Source of the DNA: Parcubacteria group bacterium CG10_big_fil_rev_8_21_14_0_10_38_31
GTDB lineage: Bacteria; Patescibacteriota; Minisyncoccia; GCA-002772825
Direction of reading: 5' to 3'
Assembly: GCA_002772825.1 (NCBI GenBank)
Contig: PFDM01000009.1
Coordinates: 3,663 to 11,127 of the forward strand
DNA length: 7,465 nucleotides
Part shown: positions 5,266 through 7,465 of the stretch, piece by piece
How the letters are laid out: the number at the start of each line of letters is the position of its first letter
How positions within the stretch are numbered: position 1 is the stretch's first letter
Position numbers and translations under genes: made by a program
The notes under the pieces: model-generated
Seen by the model: the letters and a program-made list of their open reading frames with translations, nothing else
Databases searched by the model: none
What the model was told of the DNA's origin: nothing

Positions 5266-6963
5266 TTACAACTCCTCGGGTTGCGGAGCGATAGGTTTAG
5301 TCCGCCAGAATTTATGCCGAAAAGACGTTACAATCTCTTCCATTTCTCTGTTCTTTAAGCTAAACAATATGCCAATTCCGACCATTATGCCAACAACACC
5401 GGAAAATAATCCTTGAAGAAATATACCGACAAAAGTATTTATATCAAAAACATTACTAAAGATATAAAGAGAAATATAAGCAATAATACCCATAACAACA
5501 GCAGAAACAATAGACTGCCAACTTACTCTACGCAGACCAAACAGTCTTCCAAAATCCTTTTCAAAAATTCTCCACAAGATGATACCGTTTAAAAACATGC
5601 CGAACGAATAAGCGATAGGAAGCGCCAAAACAGTCGTTCCCGATACTTCTTTTATCCTCAACAAATTCTCAAAGAAGATACGGACCATCGGGAAAAAGTC
5701 AAATAACTTTATAAAAACAAAAGCTGAGATAATCATAACAACTGATGAAGCGACATTAATGATTATCGGCTTCTTCGTCTCACCGGAAGCATAATAACCG
5801 CGGACAAACAAAAGGACGAGACTCTGGGAAGTGAGCGAAAAGATAAAGACCGCCAAAGCCGCCGCCACAAGCCTTGTCTCAGTCCAATCAAAAGCACCCG
5901 TGCCAAGCACCACTCTGACAATCTGAGCCCTAAGCACTATAAAAAGAGCCGTTAGAGGCACCGACCAAAATATAATATGCCTTCCGGCTATCAGTATATG
6001 ATTTAGAAATTCTTCTCGCTTGTTCTCGGTAAAAAAGCGCGTCAAGGTCGGAAAAGCCGCCACCGAATAACTTGCCCCTATCACTGAAATAGAGACAGAC
6101 TGCAGATTAAAGGCAAAAGTTAAAACAGTAATACTGCCTATACTTATCCCCGAAGCCAAAGCCACAAAAATAGTAATCACAAATTGAGTTGCCGAAAGAC
6201 CAAGGGCGCGAGGTAGGGAAAGTTGTAAAACTTTTTTTATATCCGAGAAATTCCTCACAATCTCAAACTTAGGCAAAAAGCCAAGCTTATATACGATAGG
6301 TATCTGGATAGCAAAATGAAGAAAAGCGCCAAACAAAACTCCGAGTGCTAATCCGTTTAACCCAAAAACAGGATATAAAAATATTATACCGAAAATTATT
6401 CCCAGATTATAAAACACCGGTGCAAGAGCATAGATAAAAAATTTATTGAAAGACTGAACGACGCTTGAGAGTATCCCTGAGAAACCCAAGAAAGCTGGCG
6501 AAAGAAGAAGGATCCTTGTCAAAGTGATAAGCTCCTTTAATTCATTTTCACCAAACCCCGGAGCGATGAATTTTACAAGATAAGGGACAAGGAAAAATAA
6601 AATTACCGCCAAGAGAAATATCAAGACTGTAAAAACACTAAAGATTGAATTTATAAACTGAGAAGCCTGCTCCTTTCTCTCATCTTCTGTTCCTCTGCCA
6701 CCGGAAAGTTTACCTAAAAAGACCGGTATCAAGACAGAAACTGACACGACTAAAGATACCGCAAACACATAGACAAGATCGGGTATTCTGAAAGACGCAT
6801 AATAAATATCAAGTTCCAATCCGGCGCCAAACTTACCGGCAAGGAGTCTGTCTCGAAACAAAGCCAACACTTGAGAACCTAAAGAAGAAAGTGCAAGAAG
6901 AAGGGCTGCCTCATGCAAGCCATCAAAACCTTTATAAACAAAATTTAATATCCTTTTAACCAT
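5266..6963 (-). CDS. murJ: lipid II flippase MurJ (MviN family)
   Basis: MurJ is an integral membrane protein of the MOP superfamily that moves lipid II to the outer face of the plasma membrane for peptidoglycan synthesis. The 565 residues are almost wholly hydrophobic and fit the usual 14 spans. Family-defining residues are near the N-terminus: LFRDRLLAGKFGAG, with R37 and D38 corresponding to the essential Arg-Asp pair, then D52 and the FRIPDL motif at 58-63. LPRALGLSATQF in the middle matches the conserved charged segment of span 7-8. The protein ends in a basic-to-acidic cytoplasmic tail (HKFWRTKPIAPQPEEL). The ATG at 6963 is preceded by AAAGGG 11 bases upstream, a weak ribosome site, and a -10 TATAAT at 7002-6997. 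The 56-base gap to the ferritin-like gene leaves read-through possible. Confidence 0.96.
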   Translation of the reverse strand: MVKRILNFVYKGFDGLHEAALLLALSSLGSQVLALFRDRLLAGKFGAGLELDIYYASFRIPDLVYVFAVSLVVSVSVLIPVFLGKLSGGRGTEDERKEQASQFINSIFSVFTVLIFLLAVILFFLVPYLVKFIAPGFGENELKELITLTRILLLSPAFLGFSGILSSVVQSFNKFFIYALAPVFYNLGIIFGIIFLYPVFGLNGLALGVLFGAFLHFAIQIPIVYKLGFLPKFEIVRNFSDIKKVLQLSLPRALGLSATQFVITIFVALASGISIGSITVLTFAFNLQSVSISVIGASYSVAAFPTLTRFFTENKREEFLNHILIAGRHIIFWSVPLTALFIVLRAQIVRVVLGTGAFDWTETRLVAAALAVFIFSLTSQSLVLLFVRGYYASGETKKPIIINVASSVVMIISAFVFIKLFDFFPMVRIFFENLLRIKEVSGTTVLALPIAYSFGMFLNGIILWRIFEKDFGRLFGLRRVSWQSIVSAVVMGIIAYISLYIFSNVFDINTFVGIFLQGLFSGVVGIMVGIGILFSLKNREMEEIVTSFRHKFWRTKPIAPQPEEL

Positions 6964-6995
6964 TTTAGTAAAAACCCTTTAAAAACCGATGAAAC

Positions 6996-7012
6996 TATTA
7001 TACGATATAATA
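6996..7012. promoter_or_regulatory. palindromic divergent -10 region between murJ and the HTH gene
   Basis: The 50-base gap between the divergent genes holds a perfect inverted repeat, TATTATA-CGA-TATAATA (6996-7012). On the minus strand TATAAT (7002-6997) fits a -10 for murJ, starting near 6990. On the plus strand either TATTAT (6996-7001, start near 7008) or TATAAT (7006-7011, start near 7018) could serve the HTH gene. The second choice would place the start of transcription inside the annotated frame and favour the later ATG at 7026. No good -35 was found in either direction, so an activator may be needed. The symmetry could also be an operator for the adjacent HTH protein. Confidence 0.5.
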
Positions 7013-7013
7013 C

Positions 7014-7241
7014 ATGAAAAGACGTATGGGGATAAAGTATCTTACAATCAAAGAAGCCGCCCTTATGATGGGCGTGTCTCCCAGTACCCTAAGGACATGG
7101 GGCAAAACAGGAAGATTCAAAGCCGAGAGAGATCCTAAAAATAACTATCGTATTTACAGAGTTCCCCAAATAGAATCATTCATAAATAAAAATAATCTTA
7201 AACGCCCGACGAACAGAAGAATTATTGATGAAAACGAATAA
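7014..7241 (+). CDS. small MerR/excisionase-type helix-turn-helix DNA-binding protein
   Basis: The protein has up to 75 residues and consists of almost nothing but one winged helix-turn-helix. The segment YLTIKEAALMMGVSPSTLRT (residues 9-28) is the helix-turn-helix, with the typical MerR/excisionase pattern 'LT..EAA..LGVS.STLR.W'. It is followed by the wing (GRFKAERDPKNNYRIYRVPQ) and a short helix ending FINKNN, then a basic tail. There is no effector or dimerisation domain, so full MerR regulators are ruled out. A transcription regulator or DNA-architecture role is likely, with the target unknown. The true start may be the internal ATG at 7026 (MGIKYLTIKEAA), because a TATAAT lies only two bases before 7014. 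No Shine-Dalgarno site precedes either ATG. It diverges from murJ, and autoregulation through the shared palindrome is an inference. Confidence 0.85.
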   Translation: MKRRMGIKYLTIKEAALMMGVSPSTLRTWGKTGRFKAERDPKNNYRIYRVPQIESFINKNNLKRPTNRRIIDENE

Positions 7242-7280
7242 AATCAAAAAATCCACCGTTAAGGTGGATTTTTTGATTTT
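7240..7280. terminator. bidirectional terminator between the HTH gene and rnpB
   Basis: An uninterrupted 18-pair stem (7240-7257 against 7263-7280) surrounds a 5-base loop, GTTAA. The GC core ATCCACC/GGTGGAT is flanked by A-rich and T-rich arms in both directions. It starts at the stop codon of the plus-strand HTH gene and lies just past the 3' end of the minus-strand RNase P RNA. It most likely stops both convergent transcripts. Confidence 0.92.
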
Positions 7281-7281
7281 C

Positions 7282-7465
7282 TATGTTTACGTTTATAAGC
7301 CGAATTCTGTACTGTATTTACTCGAAAGCAAAGACAGCGATAATCATTTATCTGTTCCGCAAGTTACCAAGCGGAATCAAGCGGCACTCTACCAAAATTG
7401 TTTGAGTGAAACGAAATTACAATTTTGAGTACCCGCCTAGGGCGGGCATGTCCTCCTTCGCTAAA
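7282..7465 (-). ncRNA. rnpB: RNase P RNA, 3' portion (5' part beyond window edge)
   Basis: RNase P RNA is the catalytic RNA that trims tRNA 5' leaders. Read on the minus strand, three signatures identify it. ACAGATAAATGATTATC (7355-7339) is the conserved CR-IV/V segment that forms part of helix P4. ACAGAATTCGGCTTATAAAC (7310-7291) is the near-invariant 3' end. GGTAGAG (7393-7387) contains the GGU that pairs with tRNA CCA. A P18-like hairpin, TTCCGC/GCGGAA, spans 7355-7376. Two stems precede it in RNA order: CCCGCC/GGCGGG (7432-7446) and CAAAATTG/CAATTTTG (7393-7427), the latter in the P15-P17 region. The exact mature 3' end is uncertain by several bases; the terminator hairpin follows immediately. 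The 5' half, with P1-P12, is missing from the window. The open frame on the opposite strand here is a shadow. Confidence 0.93.

Noticed and set aside
7225..7428. Plus-strand open frame of 67 residues
   Set aside because: It overlaps the HTH gene end, runs through the terminator hairpin and reads antisense to rnpB.

Overview
The window looks like an ordinary chromosomal segment from a small-genome, AT-rich bacterium, most likely a candidate-phyla-radiation (Patescibacteria/Parcubacteria-like) lineage. This is inferred from compact proteins, mixed housekeeping clusters, AT-rich start regions with few Shine-Dalgarno sites, and a divergent Fe/Mn superoxide dismutase of a type I associate with such lineages. 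No open frame needs TGA read as a sense codon, so the standard bacterial code fits. I see no insertion sequence, phage gene, CRISPR array or tRNA.

Layout, left to right. From 1 to 1086 is the minus-strand secE-nusG-rplK cluster (translocon subunit, transcription elongation factor, ribosomal protein L11, the last cut by the window edge), driven by a good sigma70-type promoter at 1059-1086. Upstream lies a 120-base array of four back-to-back hairpins (1164-1283) that abuts the stop of an FtsB/DivIC-like division gene (1284-1658, minus). That gene diverges from a 34-residue single-pass membrane protein (1681-1785, plus) that is easily missed. Their -10 boxes overlap, and both mRNAs would be leaderless or nearly so. 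Next comes lepA (1854-3641, minus), which is separated by a strong hairpin terminator (3684-3716) from a three-gene minus-strand cluster.

That cluster (3717-5209) reads, in transcription order, encapsulin-type ferritin-like protein, AhpC peroxiredoxin, superoxide dismutase. It is a complete small oxidative-defence set: SOD turns superoxide into peroxide, AhpC reduces peroxide, and the ferritin-like protein would oxidise and hold the Fe(II) that drives Fenton chemistry. The ferritin belongs to the two-helix family normally enclosed in an encapsulin shell, but here it has neither a fused shell domain nor a visible cargo-targeting tail, and no shell gene is in view. This is the most interesting point in the window.

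Upstream of the cluster are murJ (lipid II flippase, 5266-6963, minus) and, divergent from it across a 50-base gap with a palindromic double promoter, a small MerR/excisionase-type helix-turn-helix protein (7014-7241, plus). A near-perfect bidirectional terminator (7240-7280) lies between this gene and the 3' part of the RNase P RNA gene rnpB, which enters from the right edge on the minus strand.

Most genes are housekeeping. The parts that merit attention are the shell-less encapsulin-type ferritin operon, the overlapping leaderless promoters with the hidden small ORF, the hairpin array, and the scarcity of Shine-Dalgarno sites.
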